Part shown: positions 63,833 through 64,000 of the stretch, in pieces
How positions within the stretch are numbered: position 1 is the stretch's first letter
Layout of the letters: the number at the start of each line of letters is the position of its first letter
Assembly: GCA_024809215.1 (NCBI GenBank)
Contig: JANUBW010000012.1
Span: forward strand, 124,001 to 188,000
Length of the DNA: 64,000 nucleotides
Direction of reading: 5' to 3'
Origin: Niastella sp. OAS944
GTDB taxonomy: Bacteria > Bacteroidota > Bacteroidia > Chitinophagales > Chitinophagaceae
Notes under the pieces: model-generated
The model's database searches: none
Told to the model about the DNA's origin: nothing
Seen by the model: only the letters and a program-made list of their open reading frames with translations
Position numbers and translations under genes: made by a program

Positions 63833-64000
63833 TTATTCAAAACTTGTCCAGTCTATTTCTATTCGATTGTTTTCCTTAGAGATAACAAACAGATTCTGCC
63901 TACCTGGTTTAAATTGTAACAACGACATTTTTACCACCTGCCAATCATTACCGCCAGTAACCGGTATATCTGCGAGCACCGGGCCGTTAATACCCTGTAC
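63833..64000 (-). CDS. C-terminal end of a probable CBM6-type protein (cut by window edge)
   Basis: Only the last 55 codons are present (VQGINGPVLADIPVTGGNDW, QVVKMSLLQFKPGRQNLFVI, ENNRIEIDWTSFE, stop). The pattern of a central GG-D-W loop, a strand ending in LFVIS and a terminal IDW is typical of CBM6/CBM35 modules that close glycoside hydrolases. It is on the same strand as the PUL and probably encodes another enzyme of the system. Confidence 0.55.
   Translation of the reverse strand, partial: VQGINGPVLADIPVTGGNDWQVVKMSLLQFKPGRQNLFVISKENNRIEIDWTSFE

Overview
The window looks like a chromosome segment of a Bacteroidota bacterium, most likely of the Chitinophagaceae (Niastella/Chitinophaga type). 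The evidence is two SusC/SusD pairs with a GH43 enzyme, two ECF sigma/FecR pairs, T9SS C-terminal sorting domains on secreted proteins, many lipoproteins, few Shine-Dalgarno sites and several -7 boxes of the TAnnTTTG type. The genus is inference. Coding is dense on both strands; there is one tRNA and no rRNA, prophage or CRISPR array.

Layout. 1-930: 3' part of a secreted NPP-type phosphodiesterase (minus). 1144-3726: rhamnogalacturonan lyase (PL11) with a lectin-like domain and sorting signal. 3.9-15.9 kb: mostly housekeeping and small secreted proteins (YdeI-like, PhoH, DUF4878-like lipoprotein, inorganic pyrophosphatase, thioredoxin-fold protein, NlpC/P60 peptidase, ECF sigma factor with a membrane partner, guanine deaminase, M61 peptidase, lipoprotein). 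15.9-23.8 kb: CutC, glycosylasparaginase, CocE/NonD hydrolase, GH20 hexosaminidase and a NagB-PIG-L fusion; GH20 and NagB suit GlcNAc-glycan use. 23.9-32.7 kb: signalling island with a degenerate receiver, a response regulator, a receiver-histidine kinase and a 2146-residue cytoplasmic poly-HAMP hybrid kinase. 33.8-43.0 kb: AraC regulator, then two divergent sigma/FecR pairs, one of which leads a TonB receptor and a DUF4249 lipoprotein. 43.1-45.7 kb: RlmH, a helix-turn-helix coiled-coil protein, a gene-poor kilobase, tRNA-Arg(ACG), and a decayed serine recombinase whose reading frame ends inside the tRNA. 45.8-50.1 kb: a 16-domain IPT/TIG adhesin-like protein. 50.2-50.6 kb: a structured AT-rich hairpin array. 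50.8-63.5 kb: a polysaccharide utilisation operon (SusC-SusD-SusC-SusD-DUF1735-GH43/CBM6), preceded by the end of another likely CBM6 protein.

The least explained elements are non-coding. The 50.2-50.6 kb array is made of interleaved inverted repeats whose variable arms change together. Separately, at least six intergenic gaps carry long mirror-like inverted repeats, each built from its own short degenerate word. All calls come from reading the sequence; no database or folding program was run.
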